Source: Bradyrhizobium canariense
GTDB taxonomy: Bacteria; Pseudomonadota; Alphaproteobacteria; Rhizobiales; Xanthobacteraceae
DNA length: 64,000 bases
NCBI RefSeq assembly: GCF_019402665.1
Contig: NZ_VSST01000089.1
Location: 1 to 64,000 of the forward strand
Direction of reading: 5' to 3'
In this document: positions 25,960 through 34,153 of the stretch, one piece after another
How positions within the stretch are numbered: position 1 is the stretch's first letter
How the letters are laid out: every line of letters begins with the position of its first letter
Notes under the pieces: model-generated
Told to the model about the DNA's origin: nothing
Seen by the model: only the letters and a program-made list of their open reading frames with translations
The model's database searches: none
Made by a program: the position numbers and the translations under genes

Positions 25960-27216
25960 TCAGAGCAGATCGGCATAGGACAAGAAACCCACGCTCTGCC
26001 CCGGCTCGACACGCGTGACCTCCTCATCGAGCTCGATGAGGCCGTCGGTGTCGACCAGTGAGGACAACAGCCCAGCGCCCTCGCGTGGAAACTTGATGGC
26101 CTCGAGTGCACCGTCCGGCGTGCGCCGCAAGGAAGCGCGAACATATTCGCGACGCCCCGCCTTCTTCTTGTAGGTGAATGCCGCGCGCACCGGGATCGGC
26201 AACGGCGGCTCCGGCAGGCTGCCCGCAAGCGCGAGCACCGTCGGCCGCACCACATGCACGAAGGTGACGAAACTCGCGACGGGATTGCCCGGCAATCCGA
26301 TCAGCGGTGTGCCCTCGATGATGCCCATCGCCACGGGCCGTCCCGGCTTGATCGCCATCCGCCACAACACCAGCGAGCCGATGCTCTCGACCGCCGCCTT
26401 GACGTGATCCTCCTCTCCGGTCGAGACGCCGCCGGTGGTGAGGATCAGATCGTGACTGCCTGCGACTTGCTTCAAGCCATTCGCGAGCAACGTCCGCTCG
26501 TCGCGCAAGATGCCGAGATCGCTGACTTCGCAGCCGAGCCGGCGCAGCATCGCCATCAGCATGAAGCGATTGGAGTCGAACAGCTGCGAGGCCGCGCGCG
26601 GCTCGCCGGGCGAGGCCAGTTCATCACCAGTCGAGAACACTGCGACGCGGATGCGCCTGACGACGTCGAGCCGGACCAGGCCGAACGCCGCCGCGAGCGC
26701 GACATGTTGCGGCAGCAAGCGCTGGCCTGCGCGCAGCGCGATGTGGCCCTGGGGAATGTCCTCTCCCGCAGGGCGGACATTCGCGCCCGGCTTCAGCCCC
26801 GGCGGCAGCACAATTCGACCGGCCTCGTCGATGCGGACATCTTCCTGCATGAAGACGGTTTCGGCATCCGGCGGCATCGGCGCGCCGGTGAAGATGCGCG
26901 CGGTGTGGCCGGCCTTGATCAGCGCCAGTGCCAGACCGCCGGCCTGGATGCGGCCGTCGAGCGGGAATGCCCGCTCAACGCTATCAGGAAGATCTGCGTT
27001 GCGCACGGCGTAGCCGTCAACAGCGGAATTGGTGAAGGGCGGCAACGGCAGCGGCGCCGCGATATCGCGGGCCAGCACGCGCCCATCTGCATCGATGAGC
27101 GCCACGGTTTCGAGATCGACAATCGCGTTGACGCGCGTCGTGATCAGGCCAACGGCCTCGTCGACCGACATCATCGGTCCGCCGAAGGCAAAACAATCGT
27201 CCGACAATTGCGCCAT
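25960..27216 (-). CDS. moeA: Molybdopterin molybdotransferase MoeA
   Basis: A 418-residue MoeA that inserts molybdate into adenylylated molybdopterin. The N-terminal region has PLPPFTNSAVDGYAVR and IFTGAPMPPDAETVFMQED. The MPT-binding domain has VFSTGDEL, SNRFMLMAML and LTTGGVSTGEEDHVKAA. The C-terminal domain IV follows PGNPVASFVTFVHVVRP. All four MoeA domains are present and of usual length. It starts 9 bases after the mobB stop codon and so is in the same transcript, with the TusA-like gene downstream. It is the most canonical of three MoeA-type proteins in this window and is likely the housekeeping copy. Confidence 0.95.
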   Translation of the reverse strand: MAQLSDDCFAFGGPMMSVDEAVGLITTRVNAIVDLETVALIDADGRVLARDIAAPLPLPPFTNSAVDGYAVRNADLPDSVERAFPLDGRIQAGGLALALIKAGHTARIFTGAPMPPDAETVFMQEDVRIDEAGRIVLPPGLKPGANVRPAGEDIPQGHIALRAGQRLLPQHVALAAAFGLVRLDVVRRIRVAVFSTGDELASPGEPRAASQLFDSNRFMLMAMLRRLGCEVSDLGILRDERTLLANGLKQVAGSHDLILTTGGVSTGEEDHVKAAVESIGSLVLWRMAIKPGRPVAMGIIEGTPLIGLPGNPVASFVTFVHVVRPTVLALAGSLPEPPLPIPVRAAFTYKKKAGRREYVRASLRRTPDGALEAIKFPREGAGLLSSLVDTDGLIELDEEVTRVEPGQSVGFLSYADLL

Positions 27217-27225
27217 GGTGCCTCG

Positions 27226-27753
27226 TCAGCGCATCGCAGCGCTTTTCGCGACCGCTTCCTCGACTGGCATCGCGGCGCGCAGCAGCAATTCCGCGGCGGC
27301 GGCGATATCGTCGAGATGGACGGTCGGCAGTCGGGTTTCAATGGCAACGTCGGCCGCGATCCCGAAAATTCCGGGATCATCGGGAAACAGCAGCGGCTTG
27401 TCGTTGGCGGCGCGATGCACCTCGATCTTGCGATGCGGCTCGCGCTTGAAACCCTCGACCACGACGAGATCGACGGCCGACAATTTGCTCAACAGTTCCG
27501 GCAGACGCGGCTCCGCCGCCCCGCGCAATTCGTGCATCAGCGCCCAGCGATTTGACGAAGCAACCAGCACCTCGGCCGCGCCGGCCTCGCGATGGCGCCA
27601 GGAATCCTTGCCGGGCACGTCGACGTCGAACTGGTGATGCGCATGCTTGATGACCGAGACGCGCAAGCCAAGCGCATTGAAATGCGGGATCAGCCGCGTC
27701 AACAGCGTGGTCTTGCCCGCACCGCTCCAGCCTGCAAGGCCGATGACTTTCAT
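27226..27753 (-). CDS. mobB: Molybdopterin-guanine dinucleotide biosynthesis protein MobB
   Basis: A 175-residue GTP-binding protein. The P-loop GWSGAGKTTLLTRLIP is at residues 8-23, and the typical VSVIKHAHHQFDVDVPGKDS block follows. DLVVVEGFKREPHRKIEVHR is the second family block. MobB assists MobA in attaching GMP to molybdopterin to form MGD, the cofactor form required by formate dehydrogenase. ATG 27753 is selected because the P-loop must lie at the N-terminus; a longer frame would run into a palindromic repeat. It is followed closely by moeA. Confidence 0.94.
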   Translation of the reverse strand: MKVIGLAGWSGAGKTTLLTRLIPHFNALGLRVSVIKHAHHQFDVDVPGKDSWRHREAGAAEVLVASSNRWALMHELRGAAEPRLPELLSKLSAVDLVVVEGFKREPHRKIEVHRAANDKPLLFPDDPGIFGIAADVAIETRLPTVHLDDIAAAAELLLRAAMPVEEAVAKSAAMR

Positions 27754-27807
27754 TCCAGCTCCGTCTCCGCGAGCGACCCGGTCCTTGATGGAACCACTCT
27801 CTTCTCC

Positions 27808-27886
27808 GTCATTGCGAGCGCAGCGAATCAATCCAGGAATGCATCCACGGCGGCAGCCTGGATTGCTTCGCTTCGCTCGCAATGAC
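27808..27886. repeat. Palindromic intergenic repeat
   Basis: GTCATTGCGAGCG (27808-27820) and CGCTCGCAATGAC (27874-27886) are perfect inverse complements. Inner arms include AATCCAGG and CCTGGATT. The element lies in the divergent gap between mobB and fdhD and shares the GTCAT...ATGAC ends of other repeats in this window. Confidence 0.88.
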
Positions 27887-27961
27887 GAATAGGCGGCATT
27901 TCGTTCTCTCGCTAGCATGCTTATATCGGCTTGACCCGAATGTCATGCTAACGTCGCGGCC

Positions 27962-28852
27962 ATGATGAAGATCGACAAAGCCCCCGTGCCCCTGATCGTC
28001 CCTGACACCGAGGACCCGCGCCTCACCGAGAGCGTGACCGGGACCGACCAGTCCGGCGCCAGGATCGAAATCAAGGTGCCGGTGGAGCGCCCGCTGACGC
28101 TCTACCTGAATTCGCAGGAGATCGTCACCATGATGACGATCGGCGACTATCCGGAATATCTGGCGCTGGGCTATTTGCTCAACCAGAATATGCTGAAGTA
28201 TAATGACGCGGTCACCGAGGTCGAATACGACGACGACCTCCAAGTGGTGGTGGTGCGCACCGAGCACCACACCAATTTCGAAGCCAAGTTGAAGAAGCGC
28301 ACACAGACCTCGGGCTGCGCGCAGGGCACCGCCTTCGGCGATCTGCTGGAGGCGGTCGAGAGCGTGGCGCTGCCGAAGGCCGAGCTGCGCACCTCCTGGC
28401 TCTACCAGATGACTCAGACCATCAACACCATGCCCTCGCTCTATCTGGAGGCTGGTGCGATCCACGGCTGCGTGCTGTGCAGGGAGGGCGAGCCGCTCTG
28501 CTACACCGAGGATGTCGGCCGTCACAACGCCGTCGACAAGATCGCGGGCTGGATGTACCGCCACGGCGTCGATGCATCCGACAAGATCCTCTACACCACG
28601 GGACGGCTCACCTCGGAGATGGTGATCAAGACGGTCCGCATGGGCATTCCGATCCTGGTGTCGCGCTCCGGCTTCACCGCCTGGGGTGTCGATCTCGCCC
28701 GGCAGGTGGGCTTGACGCTGGTCGGCCGCGCCCGCGGCAAACGGTTCATCGCGTTGTCGGGGGCAGAGCGCATCGTCTACGACCAGAACCTCGCTTACGT
28801 CGAGGAAGAATCGGCCAAGCACAAGCGCAAGGGTGAAGGTGGTGACGACTAG
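27962..28852 (+). CDS. fdhD: Formate dehydrogenase accessory sulfurtransferase FdhD (FdsC)
   Basis: A 296-residue FdhD-family protein needed to transfer sulfur to the bis-MGD cofactor of formate dehydrogenase. The family core TEDVGRHNAVDKIAGWMYRH is at residues 182-201, followed by LYTTGRLTSEMVIK and SRSGFTAWGVDLARQVGLTLVGRARGKRF as separate blocks. The CxxC of E. coli FdhD (Cys121/Cys124) is reduced to one Cys119 in SGCAQG. Instead a Cys-rich loop HGCVLCREGEPLC (C170, C173, C180) precedes the core. The mobA start codon lies inside its 3' end, a 20-base overlap, so the two are coupled. ATG 27962 is used; a second Met follows at once. Confidence 0.93.
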   Translation: MMKIDKAPVPLIVPDTEDPRLTESVTGTDQSGARIEIKVPVERPLTLYLNSQEIVTMMTIGDYPEYLALGYLLNQNMLKYNDAVTEVEYDDDLQVVVVRTEHHTNFEAKLKKRTQTSGCAQGTAFGDLLEAVESVALPKAELRTSWLYQMTQTINTMPSLYLEAGAIHGCVLCREGEPLCYTEDVGRHNAVDKIAGWMYRHGVDASDKILYTTGRLTSEMVIKTVRMGIPILVSRSGFTAWGVDLARQVGLTLVGRARGKRFIALSGAERIVYDQNLAYVEEESAKHKRKGEGGDD

Positions 28853-29474
28853 CTTTCCGACCACGCAAGGCGTGCTGCTCGCCGGCGGCCTCGCGCGGCG
28901 TATGGGCGGCGGCGACAAGCCGATGCGTACCATTGGCGGCCGCACCATTCTGGAACGCGTGATCGCGCGCCTATCGCCCCAATGCAGCGGGCTGATCCTC
29001 AATGCCAACGGCGATCCCGTCCGCTTCGCCGCGTTCGGTTTGCAGGTCATCGCCGACGACGTGCCCGGCTTTCCCGGCCCGCTCGCCGGCATCCTTGCCG
29101 CGCTCGACTGGACCGCGGCGAACCGGCCCGAGGTGAAGTGGGTGCTCAGTGCCGCCTGCGATTGCCCGTTCCTGCCGCGCGATCTGGTCGCGCGCTTGCA
29201 TGAAAAACGCATCGCGGCGAATGCCGAGCTCGCCGTTGCGGCATCAGGCGATCAATCGCATCCGGTGATCGGCCTGTGGCGCGTTGGCTTGCGCGACGAA
29301 CTGCGTCATGCGCTGGTGGTCGAAGACCTCCGCAAGATCGACCGCTGGACCGCGCGCTACCCGCTCGCGACCGTGACGTGGCCGACGGAGCCGCTCGATC
29401 CGTTCTTCAATGCCAACACCGTTGAAGATATCGCGGAAGCGGAACGGCTGACCGCACTGGATGACGCCGCTTAA
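28833..29474 (+). CDS. mobA: Molybdenum cofactor guanylyltransferase MobA
   Basis: A 213-residue nucleotidyltransferase that adds GMP to molybdopterin to give MGD. The signature LAGGLARRMGGGDKPMRTIG at residues 16-35 binds GTP, and ADDVPGFPGPLAGILAAL plus SAACDCPFLPRDLV carry the metal-binding aspartates. The start is a GTG inside the end of fdhD (28833), with further GTG codons at 28839 and 28842 as alternatives. Overlap with fdhD indicates a two-gene unit for formate dehydrogenase maturation. MobB is encoded divergently nearby. Confidence 0.94.
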   Translation: MKVVTTSFPTTQGVLLAGGLARRMGGGDKPMRTIGGRTILERVIARLSPQCSGLILNANGDPVRFAAFGLQVIADDVPGFPGPLAGILAALDWTAANRPEVKWVLSAACDCPFLPRDLVARLHEKRIAANAELAVAASGDQSHPVIGLWRVGLRDELRHALVVEDLRKIDRWTARYPLATVTWPTEPLDPFFNANTVEDIAEAERLTALDDAA

Positions 29475-29557
29475 GGCCGCGTGAGCTTGGGTTCGCGGGC
29501 CGTGAACCGAGACGAGAACGCGAGCGACCAATGATCGGGACATTGCCCGGATCAGCC

Positions 29558-29764
29558 ATGACGGACCCCCTCTTGAACGTTATCTTCGAAGTGATCGATT
29601 TCGCACTCGATTGCTCGGTCGCAGTCGACGACACGAAGTGGCGGAGCAAGCCTGAAATCGTTGAGGGCCCGCTGCCACCCGCCGCGCAGCGCGCACTTGC
29701 CGAAGCCGAGGAGCGGCAGCGCGTGCGCGAACAGACCGGCGGGGAGACAATCCAAACCTCGTAG
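29558..29764 (+). CDS. Small hypothetical protein
   Basis: A 68-residue protein, MTDPLLNVIFEVIDFALDCS..., with a short hydrophobic/acidic N-terminus and a helical, charged C-terminus (LPPAAQRALAEAEERQRVREQ). The LPPAAQRALAEAE segment recalls the middle of DUF1674 proteins, but the GGRGG/DPTRYGDWE end of that family is absent. An upstream in-frame ATG at 29531 is possible. The gene lies between mobA and the convergent moeA-type fusion. No function can be proposed. Confidence 0.5.
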   Translation: MTDPLLNVIFEVIDFALDCSVAVDDTKWRSKPEIVEGPLPPAAQRALAEAEERQRVREQTGGETIQTS

Positions 29765-29790
29765 CGGAGCGCTGACCGAACGACGCCAGA

Positions 29791-31740
29791 CTACGCCGGT
29801 CGGAAGCCGGCGCGCTCCAGCGCGGCGCGCGCTTCGTCCGAGCCGAGCGCATCGAGAAAGGCCCGCACTGCCGGACGCTGCTTGCGCGCCGTCACCAGCG
29901 CGAAGTCATAATGTTCCTCCGCGAGCGGAATGAAACCGAGGCCAACCGCGTTGGCGACCGGCGCAATGGTCATGCCCCAATCGGCGCGGTGCTGTGCGAC
30001 CGCCGCGGCCACCGCATTGTGCGAGCGTGGCTGGTTCCAATAGCCCTCCGGGCGCGCACCACCGAGCAACCGGTCGATCAGGATGCGCGTGCCGGCGCCT
30101 TGGTTGCGGTTGACCATGATGCAGGAGGGATCAGCGAGCGCCGCGGCCACGGCATCCTTCGCGCTGTGGCCTTCAAAACGCTTGTCGCCCTTGCGGAACA
30201 CGATGCCCTGCATCCGCCGCCAGCCCGGCACGAGCTCGAGTCCTTCGGCGAGGTAAGGCGTATTGTAAGTCTCGCTCTTTTCGTCGAGCAGATGGATCGG
30301 CGCCAGATCGCATTCACCGCGCCGCGCCGCCGCAAGTCCGCCGAGGCTGCCGACGGCGATCGAGCGCACGGTCAGGCCGGCATGCGCGAGTTGCGCCGTG
30401 ACGAGATCGAGGCCGGTGCAATGGCTGCCGACGATAACGAGATCGGGCACCCGCACATGCGGCGTAAACAGCGTCACCTCGGCCTCGGTCCCGGCCGGCA
30501 TCTTGTCGGCGAGTGCGTCGATGCGCAGAAAGCCGTCGGCCTGCGCGAACGACGTGATCGCACCGGACCCCTTGCCGGAGGGATAGGCGATCAAGCCGTC
30601 CTTGCCTTCGACCAGCGAGACCATGACGAATTCGGTGCGGCCGAGCTCGGAAGCAATGCGCACCGGCACGGTCGCGTTCACCTTGGCATCGGAACGCGGC
30701 GGCAGTCCGGCCATTTTGCGCAGCACCGGTACGATCATGTCGTGAAAGGTGAACATCGCCGAAGTCGGAAAACCCGGCAGGATCACCACCGGCTTGCCGT
30801 CACACACCGCAAGGCACAGCGGCTTGCCGGGCTTGAGCGCAATGCCATGCGCGATGATGCCGGGCTGGCCGAGCCGGCCGATGATGCGATGGGACAGGTC
30901 GCCCGCGCCTTTCGACGTGCCGCCGGAGAGCACCAGCATGTCGGCGTCCGCCAGCGCACCCCTCATGGCGGCTTCGAGCTGAGCTTCGTCGTCCGGAATG
31001 GCGCCGAGGAAAACCGCCTCTCCGCCGTTCTCGTCGATCGCAGCAGTGACGATCGCGCCGTTGGTATCGTAGATCGCAGCGGGCGCGAGCACCTCGCCCG
31101 GCTGAACCAATTCGTCACCGGTGGAGATCACGGCAACACGAGGTTTGCGCACGACGCTCACCTCGGCAATACCACAAGCCGCCAGCATGCCGACCTCGCG
31201 TGAGCCGATGATGGTGCCGGCGCGCAGCAGCGCCTCGCCACGCGCGATATCGGATCCTGCGTAGGATATGAATTGCCCGGGCGAGGCCGCGCGACGGACG
31301 TCGATCGCACCGGACCCCGCCGGCTGGGTATGCTCGACCATGATCACGGCATCGGCACCGCGCGGCAGCGGACCGCCGGTGGCAATCGGCGTTGCCGTTC
31401 CCGCCGCCACTTGCACCGCCGGTACGGTGCCGCAGTGAATGGTCTCGCCATTCAGCCCGAGGCGAACCGGCGCGCCTTCGCCGGCTGTCGCAAGATCCGC
31501 AGAGCGCACCGCAAAACCATCGACATTGGAACGGTCGAACGGCGGCACGTCGATCGGCGCAGTGATGTCTTCAGCGAGCGACGCGCCAAGCGCAGCACCG
31601 AGCTTGCGCGTTTCGCTCGAAAGAGCTCGCGGGAACAGCGCGGCCTCGAAGCGTGCCAGCGCCTCCTCGCGGGAAAGGATTTTGAGGAACTGTTCCTGTT
31701 CGAGCGCGCTGCGGACTTGCGATTGCGGGATCATGGTCAT
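29791..31740 (-). CDS. MoeA fused to a periplasmic-binding-protein-like domain
   Basis: A 649-residue fusion. Residues 1-425 are a complete MoeA-type protein: PIDVPPFDRSNVDGFAVR, ATGGPLPRGADAVIMVEHT, VISTGDELVQPGE, VLSGGTSKGAGDLSHRII, and PGFPTSAMFTFHD. Residues 430-649 are a binding-protein-like domain (PBP_like, as in LysR or molybdate-binding proteins), from VRVPDLVIVGSHCTGLDLV to the C-terminus, including VNRNQGAGTRILIDRLLGG. Such fusions are known in bacteria and archaea and may couple molybdate or tungstate capture to cofactor insertion. The domain has no signal peptide, so it acts in the cytoplasm. The third MoeA-like gene lies immediately upstream (12-base gap). Confidence 0.93.
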   Translation of the reverse strand: MTMIPQSQVRSALEQEQFLKILSREEALARFEAALFPRALSSETRKLGAALGASLAEDITAPIDVPPFDRSNVDGFAVRSADLATAGEGAPVRLGLNGETIHCGTVPAVQVAAGTATPIATGGPLPRGADAVIMVEHTQPAGSGAIDVRRAASPGQFISYAGSDIARGEALLRAGTIIGSREVGMLAACGIAEVSVVRKPRVAVISTGDELVQPGEVLAPAAIYDTNGAIVTAAIDENGGEAVFLGAIPDDEAQLEAAMRGALADADMLVLSGGTSKGAGDLSHRIIGRLGQPGIIAHGIALKPGKPLCLAVCDGKPVVILPGFPTSAMFTFHDMIVPVLRKMAGLPPRSDAKVNATVPVRIASELGRTEFVMVSLVEGKDGLIAYPSGKGSGAITSFAQADGFLRIDALADKMPAGTEAEVTLFTPHVRVPDLVIVGSHCTGLDLVTAQLAHAGLTVRSIAVGSLGGLAAARRGECDLAPIHLLDEKSETYNTPYLAEGLELVPGWRRMQGIVFRKGDKRFEGHSAKDAVAAALADPSCIMVNRNQGAGTRILIDRLLGGARPEGYWNQPRSHNAVAAAVAQHRADWGMTIAPVANAVGLGFIPLAEEHYDFALVTARKQRPAVRAFLDALGSDEARAALERAGFRPA

Positions 31741-31752
31741 GCTAAACCCATA

Positions 31753-32859
31753 TCATTCCCGCATCAGATAGGCATCGACCGGCGCGCCCGCTGCAAATCC
31801 CTCGTGACTGGCGGGAACAAGCAGCCATGCATCCGCGCGGGCAATTGCCTGGAGCGGCCATTCTCCTACCGCAAGTGGCACCCACGCATGATGTTCCTCG
31901 GCCAGCAGGACCATTTCGGCGATGCCGACGCTGGATGCAATTTTTCGCGCGAGCGACAAGGCTATCGGTCGGCGCGGCAGCCGCGCTGACAGACGGTCGA
32001 GGAGCGGCAGCACGAGCGCAAGCCAGACCGCAAGCGCATGTTCCGGCGATCCGGGCAAGGCGACGACAGGAATGGTTCCGAGCCGCCCGATCGCGGCGGT
32101 GCGTCCGGGCTGGAGCGCAAGACCATGGGCGATCACGTCACCACGCTGGGCCAGCGCCGTGACCGCTGCATCGTTGCGACCGACACCGCTGCCGCCGATC
32201 GTCAGCAGGAGATCGCAGGTGGGCGCCCCGATCGCCTCCGCGATCGATCCCGCGTCGCGCGCGCCGGCCTCGTGCGTTTGCACATCCAGCCCTGCGGTGC
32301 GTGCGATGTCCGCAATCAGATGCATGGTCAGCGTTGCACCTGGTACATTGACAATGCGCAGTCGCGGACGCCGCACGCTCAGTCGGTCCAGTCCGGCGGC
32401 GCGCGCAAGCAGCAGAGCGCCAGGACCGACCGGATACCCCTCTGCCGCGGCAGGCGTGCGTCCGTCGATGTCACTTCCGGCGCGCCTGACGCCCTGCCCC
32501 GGTGCGCTCTCCGCCAACACCTGGACGAGCGGACCAGACATCTCGACTGCGTCGGCATCGAGCACACAGTCGCATCCCGCCGGCATCGCGTCGCCGGCAT
32601 CGACCCAGGCGGGCGCTGTTGCGAGAGGCAGCGGTGAATAGGAGGACGCGCCGACCAGATCGTTGGCCCAAAACGCCCAGCCGTCGGCGGCAGCGACGTC
32701 ACGGGACGGTCGGGCCGCGAGCAGCGGATTGCCCGCCGCGATGCAGCCGGCCGCTTCAGTCAGCTGCAACTCCACCGGCGCGAGCGGATCGAGCCCCTTC
32801 AGCAACGCGGCGAGCGCGGCGTCGAGCGGCGTCAGCAAGGGCGGCAGGCGCTGGGTCAT
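31753..32859 (-). CDS. MoeA-like molybdopterin-binding protein (divergent paralogue)
   Basis: A 368-residue protein with a MoeA-like order but weak conservation. The N-terminal part (PLDAALAALLKGLDPLAPVEL) and RPSRDVAAADGWAFWANDL replace the usual DGYA block, and MPAGCDCVLDADAVE replaces the PxGAD-V block. The MPT-binding domain is recognisable from LRIVNVPGATLTMHLIADI and DLLLTIGGSGVGRNDAAVTAL. The C-terminal domain is shortened. Several active-site positions differ from true MoeA, so enzymatic activity is doubtful; it may bind or sense cofactor. ATG 32859 was chosen; an earlier ATG at 32880 is possible. It stands between the MoeA fusion and the binding protein, all leftward. Confidence 0.8.
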   Translation of the reverse strand: MTQRLPPLLTPLDAALAALLKGLDPLAPVELQLTEAAGCIAAGNPLLAARPSRDVAAADGWAFWANDLVGASSYSPLPLATAPAWVDAGDAMPAGCDCVLDADAVEMSGPLVQVLAESAPGQGVRRAGSDIDGRTPAAAEGYPVGPGALLLARAAGLDRLSVRRPRLRIVNVPGATLTMHLIADIARTAGLDVQTHEAGARDAGSIAEAIGAPTCDLLLTIGGSGVGRNDAAVTALAQRGDVIAHGLALQPGRTAAIGRLGTIPVVALPGSPEHALAVWLALVLPLLDRLSARLPRRPIALSLARKIASSVGIAEMVLLAEEHHAWVPLAVGEWPLQAIARADAWLLVPASHEGFAAGAPVDAYLMRE

Positions 32860-32913
32860 GCGCCATGATGGACCATGCATCGCCCGGTTTGGCAACCGCT
32901 GGCGATACGAACG

Positions 32914-33747
32914 TCAGCCGCCCGACTTGTCCGCATTGGGGAAGAACAGTTGTTGTCCGTCCACCTTGTATCCGGCGATCGCCGCCTGCCCGTCAGGCGA
33001 GATCAGCCAGTCGACGAAGTCTTGCCCCAGCTCCTTCTTCACGTTCGGAAACTTCGCGGGGTTCACCAGCATCACGCCGTACTGATTGAGCAGACGCTTG
33101 TCGCCTTCGACGACGACGTCGAGATCGCCGCGCTCCCGAAAAGCGATCCAGCTGCCGCGGTCGGACAGCACATAGGCGTTCGCTGTGCGCGCTGCATCGA
33201 GGGCGGAGGCCATGCCCTGCTTGGCCTCGCGATACCAGCCGCCTTTGGTGCTCGCGATGTCGATGCCGGCGACGATCCAGAGCGCGAGCTCGGCGGCATG
33301 GGTGCCCGAACGGTCGCCGCGCGTCACGAACGGCGCGCCCTTGGCCTCGATCGCCTTCAGCGCGGTCGCGATGTCCTTGCCCTTCACGCCGGCGGGATCG
33401 CTCTTCGGCCCGATCAGCACATAGTCGTTGTACATCACGTCAAAGCGCTTCACCGCAAAACCGTCGGCAACGAATTTCTCCTCCTGCGGCCGTGCATGCA
33501 TCAGCACGACGTCGACTTCGCCCCTTCGTGCCCCCTCGAGCACCTCGTCGGCGCGCCGCGCGATCACGGTCACGTCGATGCCGGTCTTCTCACGGAAGAT
33601 CGGCAGCAGGTAATCGAGCAGGCCGGACTCCTGCGTCGCTGTGGTCGTGGCAAGCACGATCGCGCGGTCCTCCGCGGATGACGCCGCAACGCCTGCGGCA
33701 AGGCCGCAGAGAAGCACGAGTGCAACGGAGAGGCGGCGGACGGCCAT
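32914..33747 (-). CDS. Tungstate/molybdate-type ABC substrate-binding protein (TupA-like)
   Basis: A 277-residue exported protein. The signal peptide MAVRRLSVALVLLCGLAAGV ends near SSA, then the mature start AIVLATTTATQESGLLDYLLP is characteristic of TupA/WtpA-type anion binders. DVVLMHARPQEEKFV and VTRGDRSGTHAAELALW are further family blocks. Tungstate is the usual ligand of TupA, molybdate being possible. No TupB permease or TupC ATPase gene adjoins: the next gene downstream is the MoeA-like paralogue. It may use a transporter encoded elsewhere, or serve as a periplasmic sensor. ATG 33747 gives a normal signal peptide. Confidence 0.9.
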   Translation of the reverse strand: MAVRRLSVALVLLCGLAAGVAASSAEDRAIVLATTTATQESGLLDYLLPIFREKTGIDVTVIARRADEVLEGARRGEVDVVLMHARPQEEKFVADGFAVKRFDVMYNDYVLIGPKSDPAGVKGKDIATALKAIEAKGAPFVTRGDRSGTHAAELALWIVAGIDIASTKGGWYREAKQGMASALDAARTANAYVLSDRGSWIAFRERGDLDVVVEGDKRLLNQYGVMLVNPAKFPNVKKELGQDFVDWLISPDGQAAIAGYKVDGQQLFFPNADKSGG

Positions 33748-34153
33748 GATCGGGTTCCCACTGGCTATGACGCGATCATGATGATGATCGATTGCGCCGC
33801 ACTCGTGACGCGTTTGCTCGTTGCCGCGCCGGATGCAGACAACAACAGATAGAGCGCAGGTCAAGCCACTACCGGCCACAGACTTTACCCTCCGCGTCCG
33901 CGCGCCGACGACTCGGGAAATCTCGGCAACACGCGGAGCGGCATATGCCCATTGCAGTTGCGCGCGCGACAGCCCGCAAGATGGGCACCACGCGAGCGAT
34001 TCAGGATCGTTCACCAAAGCAGAGATCGCGCGTGAGGATGTGTTGCAAAGCAGCGAGATGATCAGGCATGGTCGTGGCGGACAAAACTTGAAATGCAGAA
34101 TTCCACCTGCGTCGACCGTCAAAAAGAAGCAAGAATTTGCATAGGAATGCAGG
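33748..34153. other. Divergent promoter region, tupA-like / HTH-PBP regulator
   Basis: This 406-base region must contain both promoters. An inverted repeat CGATCAT-GATG-ATGATCG lies at 33773-33790, close to the leftward gene. Another, TGCAT-AGGA-ATGCA at 34138-34151, encloses the likely ribosome site of the regulator. Either could be an autoregulatory operator. No gene was supported inside; the short frames are Arg-rich. Confidence 0.45.

Noticed and set aside
29531..29764. Small gene as a DUF1674 succinate dehydrogenase assembly factor
   Set aside because: Only the LPPAAQRALAEAE stretch is similar; the conserved C-terminal GGRGG and YGDWE motifs are absent.
32914..33747. Complete tupABC tungstate transporter
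   Set aside because: Only the binding protein is present; neighbouring genes encode a MoeA-like protein and an HTH regulator, not a permease or ATPase.
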